From NCBI GenBank assembly GCA_004154925.1, contig QJNS01000052.1, positions 1 through 64,000 of the forward strand: DNA of 64,000 bases. The letters run 5' to 3'. The position numbers were made by a program, and so were the translations under genes. Source of the stretch: Monosporascus cannonballus. Its lineage: Eukaryota > Ascomycota > Sordariomycetes > Xylariales. Position 1 is the stretch's first letter. Every line of letters starts with the position of its first letter. The notes under the pieces were generated by a model. That model was given only the letters and a program-made list of their open reading frames with translations, ran no database searches and was not told the origin of the DNA. Shown piece after piece: positions 49,661 through 62,100 of the stretch.

Positions 49661-51050
49661 AAGTCGGGGTGCAAAAGTCTCGGTTTAATCTCTACACCCC
49701 ATATTTCCAACAACCATCTTTACAACTTCACTTATACGTTTTTTTACCAATTCTTAACAAAAGTATTAGTAATTTTAATTACTTATAGATAAATAAATTA
49801 TGCATACGGTAAGCTACTCTAATACTTCGTATACTAGCCCTAAGCTGCAATTACAGCCTCGATCCGCCTTAATATATTATTTATTAAGTTATTCAGCATA
49901 CTTTTTGCGAACTTTTCTTATATAGCAATTGCAGTAACAATAAGTAAATCCAGTACTTTCTGCGTATTGCCAAATAATTTAAATTTCGGTTTCTTTTTTT
50001 GGATGCATCTTTTAATAATTTTTATACGTTTTTAATAAGCTTTAAATCGGGCAAATATAAAGGTTATTCCAGTATTTCGACAGCCTCCTTTTAAAGCTAT
50101 TCCTTTATGATTCGGGCGATATAAACGGAAACATTATTTTGCATAAAAATAAAGTCGTTATTAAGGTATTTGAGGAGGTATTCGTCGAAATAATCACGAT
50201 AAACGCGGCCGGTTATTCCGCGCCGAACGGCCTCGGGGTCCTTATTAAAAGCTATTAAGAAACTTCGTTTTCCATACCGGATATTACCTTAAAACATTTG
50301 CGTTTAACCGGTTTTTTGTATCGGGGTTATATATATTTGGGTAATAAACGAGATTTTTTTTCGAAGAAAACGGTTAATAATTAACGTAATAACTAAAATA
50401 AAAAAAATAATATATTAAAGATTTTCTCGGCGGAAAACCTATTGCGCCCGTATACCGCAATTATGGTCCATGTTCGTTTCGTCGTTAAATAAAACTTTTC
50501 GCGATTATTTAAGGAGCTTATTACAGTATTTAAAGCCCAAAAAAAACCTTTATTTCGTATATTCCAGAATTTAAAACAGACGTTAAAATACGTATAAATA
50601 TATTATCCCTTTCCGACGAAATTACCGCGTTAAATTTATCTAAAGATATATAAATAATATAATTCGGTAAGTTTAACGATAAATATAAAAGGATTAAAAT
50701 TAATAAATTGCCATAAATACTTTTTATAAACCGGCCGAAACTTATATGGGCGATCCGAACGTAGCGAAAATTAGGCTGAATTTTAACGCGTATAGCGATT
50801 ATAAACGCCCCAAACGATAATAAGGGACATTCCGTATTTTCTCGCGATTTCGATAAAGCCGTCGCCTAAATCTTTTTCAGTTTTCTATTTCGTTCTCGTA
50901 TAAGGTAACCATTCTTTTCGCGAAGTAATTGGACTCAAATTAGGTTATCTACTTATGATTGAAATATAAAGGGTATTGGCGTTAAAATAGAAGAAATACG
51001 CGATTTTGTGAAGCGTGCAGAAATTTACCGAGACCTTTGCACCCCCACTG
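49661..51050 (-). mobile_element. Tc1/mariner DNA transposon b (1.39 kb)
   Basis: Left end AAGTCGGGGTGCAAAAGTCT, right end (complement) CAGTGGGGGTGCAAAGGTCT, continuing in register for about 35 bp. Flanked by TA (49659-49660, 51051-51052). Inserted in Gypsy H, 18 bp after the end of element A. Confidence 0.85.
49800..50950 (-). pseudogene. Tc1/mariner transposase b, RIP-inactivated
   Basis: Minus-strand pieces in order: RRKRMVTLYENEIEN (N-terminal HTH side), VLFNDETNMDHNCGIRAQ (first catalytic Asp, about 50490-50440), a FMQDNA-like block near 50140 and a WPaySPDLnPIEN-like block near 50070. Stops and some shifts interrupt it. Its sequence is not close to transposon a. Confidence 0.65.
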
Positions 51051-51068
51051 TACGGTATATATTCTATT

Positions 51069-51809
51069 AACTTACCACACAAGCTCGCGACTTAAACAAG
51101 CTCGCGATTCGTTTTTTAGCGCCTTATAACAGCAAATCCTTATAACCCAATTAGAACATCTCAAATTGATGTTAATCAGCTATATTCTTTGTAGTTAGCC
51201 GTAATTTCAGCTTTTAAACAAATGTATATATTAGTTAAAGGCTTGCCGCAGACGCTATATTGCTATTTTTCTCTTTTAGCCTTTTTACAATAACCATTTT
51301 TAGCAGCTATTTACAGCATGTTTTTATTATCGCCTTTTCTGCCGACCTAAAAAATTTATTTATCCTATATAATAAATGTTTTTTTATTAAAAATCTTTAT
51401 TTTAACCATTTAATTACGTAAGACCGAATTATTCGAAAATACGTTCCCCGGCGCGCTCTATAATACACCCCGATGAGCCCCGCGACGCGCCTTACAATAT
51501 GCCTTACGACACGTTTCTCAGCGTATTTTGCGAATACCTTCCACGTATTAAAGCCAGACAAAAATCGTTCGCGTAAATGGGTTGGGAATTCGGTCAGTAA
51601 TCGTTTTTCTGTCAGTCGGCTGTAATTTTTTCGAAATAAAGATAATATTAATATAAATATATTAAAAAGCAGTCGGTTATGTACAGATTAGGAGGACCAA
51701 AAAGCAAAATGGCGTCCGCAACAAATTTTGATTTAATACGTATATTAGTTAAAAAGCTGTAAATACGTTAGGCGACAAAGAATACCGTCGATTTAAATCA
51801 ATTAGATAC
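51069..51809 (-). mobile_element. pogo-type DNA transposon 2, internally deleted, split by copia
   Basis: Left terminus ACTTACCACACAAGCTCGCG with a second AAGCTCGCG unit, next to TA in Gypsy H. The interior shares blocks with pogo 1 (51250-51340 with 23840-23930; 51550-51590 with 25165-25210), but the catalytic middle between them is missing. The copia TSD (GATAC) shows that copia inserted here; the rest of pogo 2 continues at 63974 and runs off the window. Confidence 0.55.
51451..51535. other. GC-rich patch inside pogo 2
   Basis: A C-rich plus-strand stretch (CCCCGGCGCGCTC, CACCCCGATGAGCCCCGCGA) stands out in otherwise AT-rich repeat sequence. No gene or known motif was recognised. Confidence 0.4.
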
Positions 51810-51970
51810 TGTCAGCTAGCCAGGGTGTGCTATAGCACACCAAATACGGAAAGGTCACCTTCTGAACGGAGTATATACTCCGTTTCTAGGCTATATTAAA
51901 GTTGTACGCGTTACAAAAGCGTACGCAATTAGCTGAATACAACAACAATTGATATCCCCTATATCTAACA
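51810..51970 (+). repeat. 5' LTR of copia
   Basis: 161 bp, GC-balanced and little RIPed. It contains inverted repeats GTGTGCTATAGCACAC and GGAGTATATACTCC. Confidence 0.9.
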
Positions 51971-52079
51971 ATTAAGAATCTTATTCGTTCAATTCGCATA
52001 TATATTTATTGAATAGCTGTTACTAAGACGATATAAGCTGTGTATTGGAAGTAATTATTAATATATTCCAATATTAATA

Positions 52080-52434
52080 ATGGAAACCATACCATTAACG
52101 CCCTTAATTATTTACAAGGGACCCAAGGATTAGGACCTCTTTAAGGGCGAATTCCAGTTTAAAGCGTGCGTGCTTAATATTTGGTACCTTATCGATCCTG
52201 ATTAGTTACTTCCGTAACCTGTCAAACTAATAAAACCCGATATAACCTTTTATCCCAAAAGACGAATTCGCCATACGGCGCGATTTAACATTTTATTATC
52301 GTCCTTATTATCTAAGGGAATTACCGAAAAAATTGATTTTACGGGACATCTAACAAATACCCTAAAGATAATAACCGAAGGCAAATAAGCCTATAATTAG
52401 GATTTTGCGGTATATATTTTCAAAAATTGAAAAT
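52080..52434 (+). pseudogene. Copia gag N-terminus, cut by Gypsy B
   Basis: ATG at 52080 in METIPLTPLIIYKGPKD, then GEFQFKACVLNIWYLIDPD and RRIRHTARFNILLSSLLSKG, typical of copia gag N-terminal regions. Interrupted by RIP stops and by Gypsy B at 52435; the frame resumes after 59112. Confidence 0.7.
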
Positions 52435-52798
52435 TGTAACGGCTATGCGGTTTAACCAACTATTAAACCTTAAGTCGACGGGTTTATGTTGGCAGGAGTA
52501 TCGTGGGAATTTGAGCAATAGATATAGTAACGTATTACGTCTTATAATACCAAGGGTGCCTTGGGTAACGAAGTGTTATTGCAAACTAAAGCCATCTAAA
52601 TTATGGAATTAATAAATATATTATACTTAATTTTTTTATCCTGTCGAACCTAGCTTTATAAGCTTTATGATCGATCCTGTCGAGCCTGGCTTTATAGGCT
52701 TTACAATCGATCCTGTCGAGCTATTACGTAACTTAACCCACCTAGCTTAATCGTTTGTAACGACCGTTTCCGAAGCCGTAACCTATTAGGTTATAATA
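52435..52798 (-). repeat. 3' LTR of Gypsy B, with 36-bp tandem units
   Basis: TGTAACGG start. About 2.3 tandem copies of a 36-bp unit (starts 52638, 52674, 52710; core ATCCTGTCGARCCTGGCTTT) lie in the middle. The end TTATAATA is TTATAACA after C-to-T. Confidence 0.85.
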
Positions 52799-52865
52799 CG
52801 ATCCTCCTTCTTTATAATTTTCGTCTCGAAGATTTTTTTTTTCTGTAAAACTTTTCTTTATCACC

Positions 52866-53450
52866 ATATCGGGTCGTATTAAAAAACCGATTAACCGAAA
52901 AACGAAAAAACGAAATAACTTGTTCAAATTAATTATTTTTCGAACTGTAAATATGCCGATATATTCTTATTGTATTCGTTACGGGTTGTCTTTTTGCTGT
53001 ACTTTTTCGTCGGATTCCTTCCGATACGAAAAATGCGTAACGCAAAATTAAGGCCTTTATAACGTTAACGGTTTTTCCATTTTTTAACTTGAAAAATTCG
53101 TTTCCAACTACCTTAAGATTAAAACGGAACTTAAAAAAGCCGAGAAAAAAGCGGAATAAGCGCAGGCCAAGGTTTGTCGTTTTCGAAAACAAAAGAAATT
53201 ATGGGCCGACTGTATAGTACGCATATTATTTCGTGGATTTCGGTCCCTGGAAAAGTTAGATAAATTGGAACGTCAAAAAAAACAGGCCGAACTGAAGACC
53301 GCCAAAACTATAACGGCGGAAGTTACACCTTTTTTTAACTGATTTAACCGGAAATTTAAAGATTGGTCGTTTATTAATTAAAGAACTTTTAACCTTGCCG
53401 ATTTCCGCGTTGTTGGTAAAAATTCTTTAATAGGCGTTAAACGCCAATAA
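52866..53450 (+). pseudogene. Antisense ORF of Gypsy B, start codon and several codons lost to RIP
   Basis: Homologous in place and design to the A ORF. The expected ATG is ATA (52866), followed by SGRIKKPINRKTKKRNNLFK. A middle with Cys residues follows (YSYCIRYGLSFCCTFSSDSF, YEKCVTQ), then the charged helix LKIKTELKKAEKKAE.AQAK and RSLEKLDKLERQKKQAELKT. The end is NSLIGVKRQ and a stop at 53448-53450. It is opposite to pol, and the conserved layout in three elements argues for a real protein. Function unknown. Confidence 0.6.
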
Positions 53451-53699
53451 AAATCTTAGCGGGTTCTCAGGTATTTTCGGAATTTAGGTGTTTTTTTTAT
53501 TTAATTAGGTACTGGGTAAATCCGTTTTATTTTCGTATATCGAAAATTTTCTACACCTTATATACCTATTTGTTTTTTATTCTTATATCGTCCTATACCG
53601 TATATATTTTAATTATATTTGCTATTAATTCGAATAAAAAAACGTTAAAAATTAAATAAAGTTTAACCTTTAATTAAAGTTTTAATTAATAATTATTTT

Positions 53700-56600
53700 C
53701 TAAGATTTTTTTGGTAATTTTGTATAACCCGACATATTTGAAATTGAGTTTTTTGTTAAATCTTTTTGTTTAAATATTTTTTATAACGAAAAAAAACTAT
53801 TTCCCCCTTTTCGAAAATTAATTTTTTTAACCTTGTCCGGTTATAATATTTTCTTATTTAATTCCATATAAATTCCAGTTTGATTTTTATTTCCTGGTAC
53901 AATTATTATAACTATTTTGACATAAGGATTAGTTTAACATTAATTGGACCGTTATTATGTACTTTTTTATAAATTTTTGAAATAAAACCAAAATTTACGT
54001 TTATAAATATTATCTTAATATGTTCGTAATAACTAATATTATAAGGTAGCTAAATAATCGGTAATTTTTTAACCTAGTTATTTTATTCGGAATTAATATA
54101 ATATCGTAAATAAGTTTTTAAGGTTTAGATTATTCGTTTTATTTATTTACTGATTTATAGTTTAAATACGTTAAATAATTTATAATTTAAATTAATTTAT
54201 ATTATTAAGCCTTTTTAAAGCTTCGATATAAATATTAATTCTTTATCTTATATAATTTTTATAAGTAATCCGTATATGATAAAAATATAATTAAAAAGAA
54301 TATTTTATTTATTTGGCGTTTATATCCTCATAATATATGAAAAAATAAGAAGAATTTATAAATCGAGCGATAATTGCGAGAATATTATCGTAATATATTG
54401 CGGTAGTTAAATTTGTAATATAAAAAACTTAATAATAAAATTAAATATATCTAAATACCATAATCGTTTTACGACTGATAATAACTATAAATTTCTATAT
54501 GGCTGTTATCGTCGAATTTATATTCTGATATAAAAATTATATTATTAAATAATCTTTTATACCGTTAATTTCATTTTAAAGACGAAATATATGCGTTAAA
54601 ATCGTTTTAAGGTTTTGTAAATATTTGGATATATATATAATTAATATTCGTATATTTTTCGTGTTAAATCCTTTTAGTATTTTTTTAATATTAATATTTT
54701 ATCCGTTTTTTGGTTTTTTCAGAAGTTATCGTTATATTATTAGATTTTTCAATATATATTATTAAATACTACCGAAATCGTCGCAATTTATCGGAAATAT
54801 AAATAACTTTCTATAATAATATAAAAAATTGTATAATTAACTTTAACCAATTTCTTTTTCGAAATTTGGTTACCTGCTTAAGATATTTATTCTGTTATTT
54901 TTTAAACCCTTTTTATAAAGAATAACGAAATTAAAATTCGCCAATTTTTCCGCGTAACGAAATTATCGTTCTGTAAATTCCCTGGTCGTAATAATCAGAT
55001 AAAATTTTAATAATCCGTATAAACTTTGACCTAGTGCAAATTTCCCTTTAGGAAATATCTAAATTTTTAAAATACCATAATAATGGCCATAAATTCTTTA
55101 TTTGCAATGCCGTAATTAAGTTCGGTTTATTTTAACTTATACGGAAAAAATATAATAAGGTATAATTTGCCTTAGTTATTTCGTTATCCGATTATTATGT
55201 TTAAGATGTAATCCAAAATATCGATTTTTAGCTTAACGGGGCGGTTTAAATCGTATAAAATTAATATTAATTCGTTAATAATCACATCCTTAATTTCCTG
55301 AAATATTTTTCCCATATCTGGCGTCCATTTAAATTCCTTTTTTCTCTTCGTAAAATTTATTAATAATATAATTATTTTATTAAAATTTCGAATAAATTTC
55401 CTGCAATAGCTGGCGAATTCAAGAAATACCTGTACCTCCTTAACCGTTATTAACATTTACTATTTTAAAATTGCGGCGATTTTCTTAAGGTTTACCCTAA
55501 TATGTTTCAAAATAATAATATATCCCAGATATTTTATTTCTTATATATAAAATTAACTTTTTTTTACATTAATCAGTAATTTTAAGTCTTATAAAACTTA
55601 AAAAACTTTATAAACCTATTTTGTATATACATTTTCCGTTTTCGAAAAAATGAAAATGTCGTCGAAATAGCAAATAACGAAAATATCAAGGTATTTTCGT
55701 AATACGTAATTAACCATTTGCTGAAAGGTTATTAATATATTCGTAAATCTTATTTATATAACCAAATATTTAAATAATCCGTATTTCGTCCTAAAGGTTA
55801 TTTTCTATTCGTATCCTTTTTTAATTTTAACAAAGTTATATCCATTTTTAAAATCAAATATTATAAATTATTTAGTTCTGTAAAATCGGTTTTTTATTTC
55901 CGTAATTACAGGTAATAATATTTGATTTTCAATAATAACGTCGTTTAATTATTAATAATTAATTACAAATCGTAATTTTCCGTTTTTTTTAAATACGAAA
56001 AACATAAAATATCCTATTAATAATTTCGAAGCTTAAATATATCCTTTTTATAACAATCTTCCAGGTATTATCTGAAAATACGTAATTTATTTCCGCTAAG
56101 ATTATAAATAAAGTAAATATTTGTCAAAAATACTTTTTTAAAAATTATTTTATAATTTTATTTATTATATTCTAATAATTTCGTATTAAGCTTCTTTTTA
56201 AAAAGTTATTCGTATTTATAATATTATAATAATACATTAATTAAATTTTTTAACTTTTAGAACTATTATTATTATTAATTTAAATCGTTATTTAATTGCC
56301 TTAATTTCGCTTTAATAATAATAATAATACGTTATATTTTTAATCCCCGCTTTTTTTGTATTTTCTTCCTTTAGGGTATACGGTTTTTGTTATATCTTTA
56401 TGCCTATGTTCGTCGCCATTTTCGATCGAATATTAAGATTTCAAATTTCTTTTATCTATTAATAAATTATAAAATAAATTTTACCTAATTAATCCCTCCA
56501 TTATTTAAGATTTCGTACTGGCGTATTTATAATAATCCTAAGATTATATCGTAATTCCCGCATAAAATAATACCGAAATTAACCGTTTAATATCCTTTTT

Positions 56601-57450
56601 AAATAAAAATCTCGAAATAATTAATATTGCGTAAGATTTTTCCGTTTTCGTAAACAAATTCCTAATTTTCGACATTCGTTATTATACAAAATTTTAATTT
56701 ATATTTTTATGGTAATTTAAATTTATTAACTATATCCGGTATAATATAATTTCCGCCCAAAACTCCGTTACTTATTATTACGGTATAATAATACGTTTTA
56801 ATTTATATATCTAAAATAATAAGGTCGTTAACGTTTTTTATCGTCGCGTTTAAAGCCCTTTTTAAATTTCTTTTTTAATTTCTATAAATCCCATTATTTT
56901 ACGGCTATTTTATAGATAACTTTTTTTAACTCTTATTTCAATTTATTAAGCCTTATTTATATTTTTTTATTCAGCGCGTTAAATTATAATATTTATCGTT
57001 ATTACCGGCGTATTATTTTTTCGAAACGTATTAATTGCTTTTAGTTTTTTTATACTTTCTCTCCTTATTATATAAATTGTTTTTTTATATTTGCAATTAT
57101 ATCTTATTATACGTTATTATAATTATCGTTTTAAAAGTTTCCTATAAATTAATATATTTTTTTCTTAATAATTATTTTTTCTTAAAAGTTTATAGTAAAT
57201 ACTAATTAAAAATAAAGGTTCGTAATAGCTTTCTAATAATATTTTTTTACCGTTCGCTAAATTAATTCTTTTTCCATTTAATAATTGCATTATATATAAT
57301 GACAAAAAGGGTTTTTTACGAATATTACTTTTTTTTTAACTAGCCTTTTATTTCGGCTAATTATTAAATATTTTTTTATGCTATAAATCGAAAATGTCGA
57401 TACCATTATTTATTATTCTTATTATTTCCGCTACGATGTAAAAAATCGAA
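53700..57450 (-). pseudogene. Gypsy B pol remnant (reverse transcriptase/RNase H readable)
   Basis: The clearest part (55456-55184) reads KEVQVFLEFASYCRKFIRNF, LLINFTKRKKEFKWTPDMGK and NRPVKLKIDILDYILNIIIG. It matches the Ty3 segment joining reverse transcriptase to RNase H (vqaFLGFanYYRrFI; F.WT..C...F; DASdyaiGgvL). Stops elsewhere inactivate it. Confidence 0.75.
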
Positions 57451-58743
57451 TTTTTTATATTATATACGTATAATTTATTTGTAAATATATTATTTTCTTT
57501 TTTCGTAATCGGGATATTTTCGTCGTCGACAATATATAACGTACATCCTGCCGTATTAATCAGGGATTTCGGAATACATTTTTTCTGTTTAATTGTAGTA
57601 CTTACGTAACTATTCTTATAACGCCTTTTATTATATTCGCGATATATATTAAGCTAGTTTTTTAATTTTTCGCATCCTTTATTAAATTTTTTATCGTAAT
57701 AATCCTTATTAGACCTTTTGTTATAAGCTTAATATATATTTAGTTTAAATTATATTAATAATTTTGTTATTATTTATTTAATTATTTTTGGATTATTTTT
57801 CCGATATAAAGGTCCTATTATCCAATTATTACTTTTTAGGTTTTTTGTACTTTTAAATCTTATATCTTATTTTGCCATAATTAAAGCACTTAATCTGGTT
57901 TTAATTTAATTTATGGGTAACGCCGAATTCCATAAATCCTGGCGCCAGTCCGTTAAAAATAAGGGATATATTTTATTTTTTTCTTTAATTAAATTTATAT
58001 CTCAAATATAAGGCATATTATTTTTTTTGTCATTTTTCAAACTGCCGATTATTAATCTTAATTATTTTTATAATATATTAATTTAAAATAATTAATTATT
58101 TAATATAAATAATTTTATTTTTTATATTATCTTTTAATTCTTTATAAAATATGCCGATAAAAATATTAATTTCGTTATTTCCTTATTTTATTGTAATTAC
58201 AAAATTTTTAAAAGTTACGGCGTCCTTAAACGCAAATTTATTTTGTCGGAATTATAAGAATTATTAAGCCGTTAATCGTTCTTTATCCGGATTACCGAAA
58301 TTATCTCGTACTTTATTTTCGAAATTAATATAAAATGAAAAAATCTCGTTAATAAAGTTTTCCTTATCCGGTTTTCTTATTTCCAAAAGTTTTTTTATAA
58401 TAAGCTTAAATTAATTAGCCGTATCCTCCGTGAGGCATACTTTTACTATTAGGACCATATCCGCTAAATTATTAAAATCTAAAAAACGAAAGTAAATTCG
58501 GGCCTAAGTTAAGAAAATTTAACGGTTACCTTTCCTATCGTAAGGTTCTGGCTTTTTGGGCTTTATGCGGGCGAAAAAGATTTAGGTAAATAACGTAACC
58601 CTAAGTTATTGAATTTCTTTTTCCAACTCCCGAATTCCAACTTAAAGCTGCGAAATCGGGGTTTCGTAAACGCTAATTAACATTTTAATAATATTGAATA
58701 TTTTTCAGAATTTAACGGTATTATTAAATAAAACTTTATAACG

Positions 58744-59107
58744 TATAACGGCTATACGGTTTAACTAAGTATTAATCTTTAAGTCGACCGATTTATATTA
58801 ATAAAAGTTTCGTAAAAATCTAAGCAATAAATATAATAACGTATTACGTTTCGTAATATTAAAAGTGCCTTAAGTAACGAAATATTATTATAAGCTAAAA
58901 TTATTTAAATTATGAAACTATTAAACGTATTATACTTGATTTTTCCATCTTGCCGAACCTGGCTTTACAAGCTTTACGATCGATCTTGTCGAACCTGGCT
59001 TTACAGGCTTTACAATCGATCCTGTCGAACCATTACGTAACTTGACCCACCTGGCTTAGTCGTTTGTAACGACTGTTTCCGAGGCCGTAGCCCGTTGGGT
59101 TATAACA
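58744..59107 (-). repeat. 5' LTR of Gypsy B
   Basis: 364 bp. The left end TATAACGG corresponds to TGTAACGG. The same 36-bp tandem units are present near 58948-59032. The right end TTATAACA abuts TSD AAAAT. Confidence 0.85.
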
Positions 59108-59112
59108 AAAAT

Positions 59113-62100
59113 ATAATACTTTCCGCAAAAATATTAACGACCTAACGAAATAAATCTTAAAATTAATATTTCAAGCAATTAGGGAAACGAATTTCCTCCC
59201 AGGAAAAAACGTACGAAAATAATACGTTAAGTTGGCCGAATTAAATAAAGTATACGATAACAAATTTCTAATTAATACCTAATAAAATATTGCGAAATAT
59301 TAAAACAAATCTCGAAATTTGGCAAAAAATTAAACGCATAAATTATAAGATAATAAAACATTATCGCCCTAAGATAACGACATAATATTCCAAAAACGAA
59401 AACGACGATTATATAAGTTAACGATTTATATACAATATTAGCCCTTATAATAATGACATAAATTACCACCTTTTAAATAATAAAAAAGGCCGAGATCGAT
59501 AACGGTACGATTAACTTCCAAAAAGTGGCAGCTAACCTTTTGAACCATTAAGCTATAACCCATTCCCCGTTAATATCGCAAAATATCAAGTTAACGTTTT
59601 TAACCTTTTATGGAGTTCCGGCAAACCTATTTGTTTAAGATAATTTTGATCAAGAATAAACTAATCTTACTAATTCCTAGCCGTAAAAGAAAACTCCGAT
59701 ACGAAAGTAAAAACGAAATAATCGTAAAAGTTCTTATTCGAATCGAAACGCGAATAAAAAAACGTAACGAATTAAAACTTACGGCACCCGTTATAAGGTT
59801 TATTTAAATCCTTACTACACATTATCTTAATGCCTTTATACGTTTCTTAATAAGGCCTTAACGCTTTTTTATATTAATAACGAAATAATAAAGTTAATTT
59901 ATTAGAAATTTACCTTTAATTAATCCTTAAAGGAAAAAATCGAACGGTTATCGAAAAGCATAAAAAACTAATTGTTCAAAAAACAAAATAATTCCCAAAA
60001 AGAATAAAACGGGTATTAACGTACTTTCTGATTAATTACGCGCGCAGCGTAATAAACGTTTTGTTTTACCTTTTAAAAAATTCCTTTATCCTGGATTTAG
60101 GATTAACGATATATATTTTTAACGTAATTAACAAATTCTTTAATTATAGATTTATCGTATAAGGCGACAAAATATACGCAGGCAATAATTTCGGAAAAAT
60201 AAATATATTATTTTGAAGCCCTTATAGTATAAAGGCGTTACATCAACATAATATAACCTATTATAAAGATTTCGTATATAACTTAGTATTATTCGGATAA
60301 TTCTGAAAAAAAAGATATTAATAAAATAACAAAAAGTTTAATAACTATATTCGAAACAAGTATAATCAAATTATTATTACGTTAATAAATAAGTTTAATT
60401 AATTTATTTTCGAAAAAATTAACATAATAATTTTTAACGTAATATTTGCGGCTTATAAACGAAACGTTAATTTAAGGATTACGAAACCATTACGTACCGG
60501 TAATAGGACTATATAACATTTGCATTTAAGTTATCCATATTTTAAAATAATCGTTTAAATTTTATCCCATATAAAAAGTATACGATTAAAAAGCCTTACG
60601 ACGGTTGAATGCCAGGCCTGCGACAAAGCAAAGATTAAAAGATAAATACGTCGTATACTAAAGGAGGGGACCTTCCGATCAGGCCAAAAAATAGCTATCG
60701 ACTTTACAAACTTCGAAGAAAACCCGGAAAGATACCAATACGTAATATTCGTTACCGACAGATACTTAGGTTATATTTTGGATATTTACCTTAAAAACCT
60801 GAAACAAAATATTTTAATTAATGCATTCCGTTATTTCTTATGCATTTTTAAAAACCAAAATAAGGGTTTTTCGTAAGTAATCAAATACAATAACGAAATT
60901 ATAAAAAATTATTTATTTCGAAATACGTTATTATCGCCTCTTTTTAATATTAAATTAAAACTTTTAATACCTTATATCCAAACTTAGAATAAAGATATAA
61001 AATATTTAAGGGATATAATCAAAAAAAGCGACCGTAATGCGAAATAACGTTAAATTACATTTATTCTTAACAGTATATATTTTCAAAGCGGTAATATACC
61101 TATATAACCGTACCTTTAAATTAGGATTTTTTTAGCAAAGCCTATACGAAATTTATTATATTTATTTGGCGTACACAAACGGTATTACGATACTTAATCG
61201 TAAATTATAATAAGCTTACTTACGAACTTACGGTTATATAGCGTATATTATAACGAAAACCGCTATAAAAAAATAAACATTTTAAAAATTAAACCTAAAA
61301 ATTTAAGTCGATTACTTCGTCGGTTACCGATTAACAAATATTTACAAAATCTAAAACCCTTTAATAAATAAAGTTATCGCTATTTAAAACGTATAATTTA
61401 ACGAAAAAATTACTTTTTCAGGAAATATTAAGAACTTTAAGGACGAGTTTTTCCATATTAACGAAAACGAATTATAACATATTTTTCGATAAATATTTAT
61501 ATCTAATTAAGTTATATATTATTTAAATATTAATATACAAAAGGAAAACGAAAATTTAAACGAAATAGTTTAGTTACCGGTTAAACCGAAAACTTTAAAA
61601 TAAAATAATATTAACGCAAAAAACCTACAAAATAAGCAAAAATAAACTTATTCGCAAAAGCTTAATTATCTTTTTACGATTATTATATTTAAATTATTTT
61701 TATCCTTTAAATTAAATCCTTCTTTAGCGTTTGCTTTAATAATTATTACAATTATTACGCCGACGGAAAAAATAAAAGTAACCTTAAGTTCCTGTTATAT
61801 TGTTTAACCCAGAATGACGGTAATAAACGCGGACATCCTACGGGTTACAAACGTAAGCTCCCTATATGTTCCGTGCCGAAATAATATTATGCGAAACGAT
61901 TATCAGGTATAAAAAACCGGTTTTAACGTAAAACGGTTAACCCACTTTATAAAGACTTTTAATAACCGGCCGATAAATTACGGAAATTTAAAGAAATTAA
62001 TTACCCGAAATACGCGCCGCCTTAATTAAAAACAATTTAATTTATTAATATACGAAAAAATACTTAAGTTACAAAACCGGGTATATAAACGTAACTTACC

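Larger units (their letters stand above)
52435..59107 (-). mobile_element. Ty3/Gypsy LTR retrotransposon B (6.67 kb, structurally complete)
   Basis: Two 364-bp LTRs (52435-52798, 58744-59107) and an exact TSD AAAAT (52430-52434, 59108-59112). It is nested in copia gag and minus-sense. Internal order as in A, with high nucleotide similarity outside the LTR centre. It is the innermost layer of the right-hand stack. Confidence 0.9.

Noticed and set aside
59272..59807. Frames of 65 codons on both strands
   Set aside because: They lie in the RIPed copia gag-pol; composition reflects AT bias, not separate genes.
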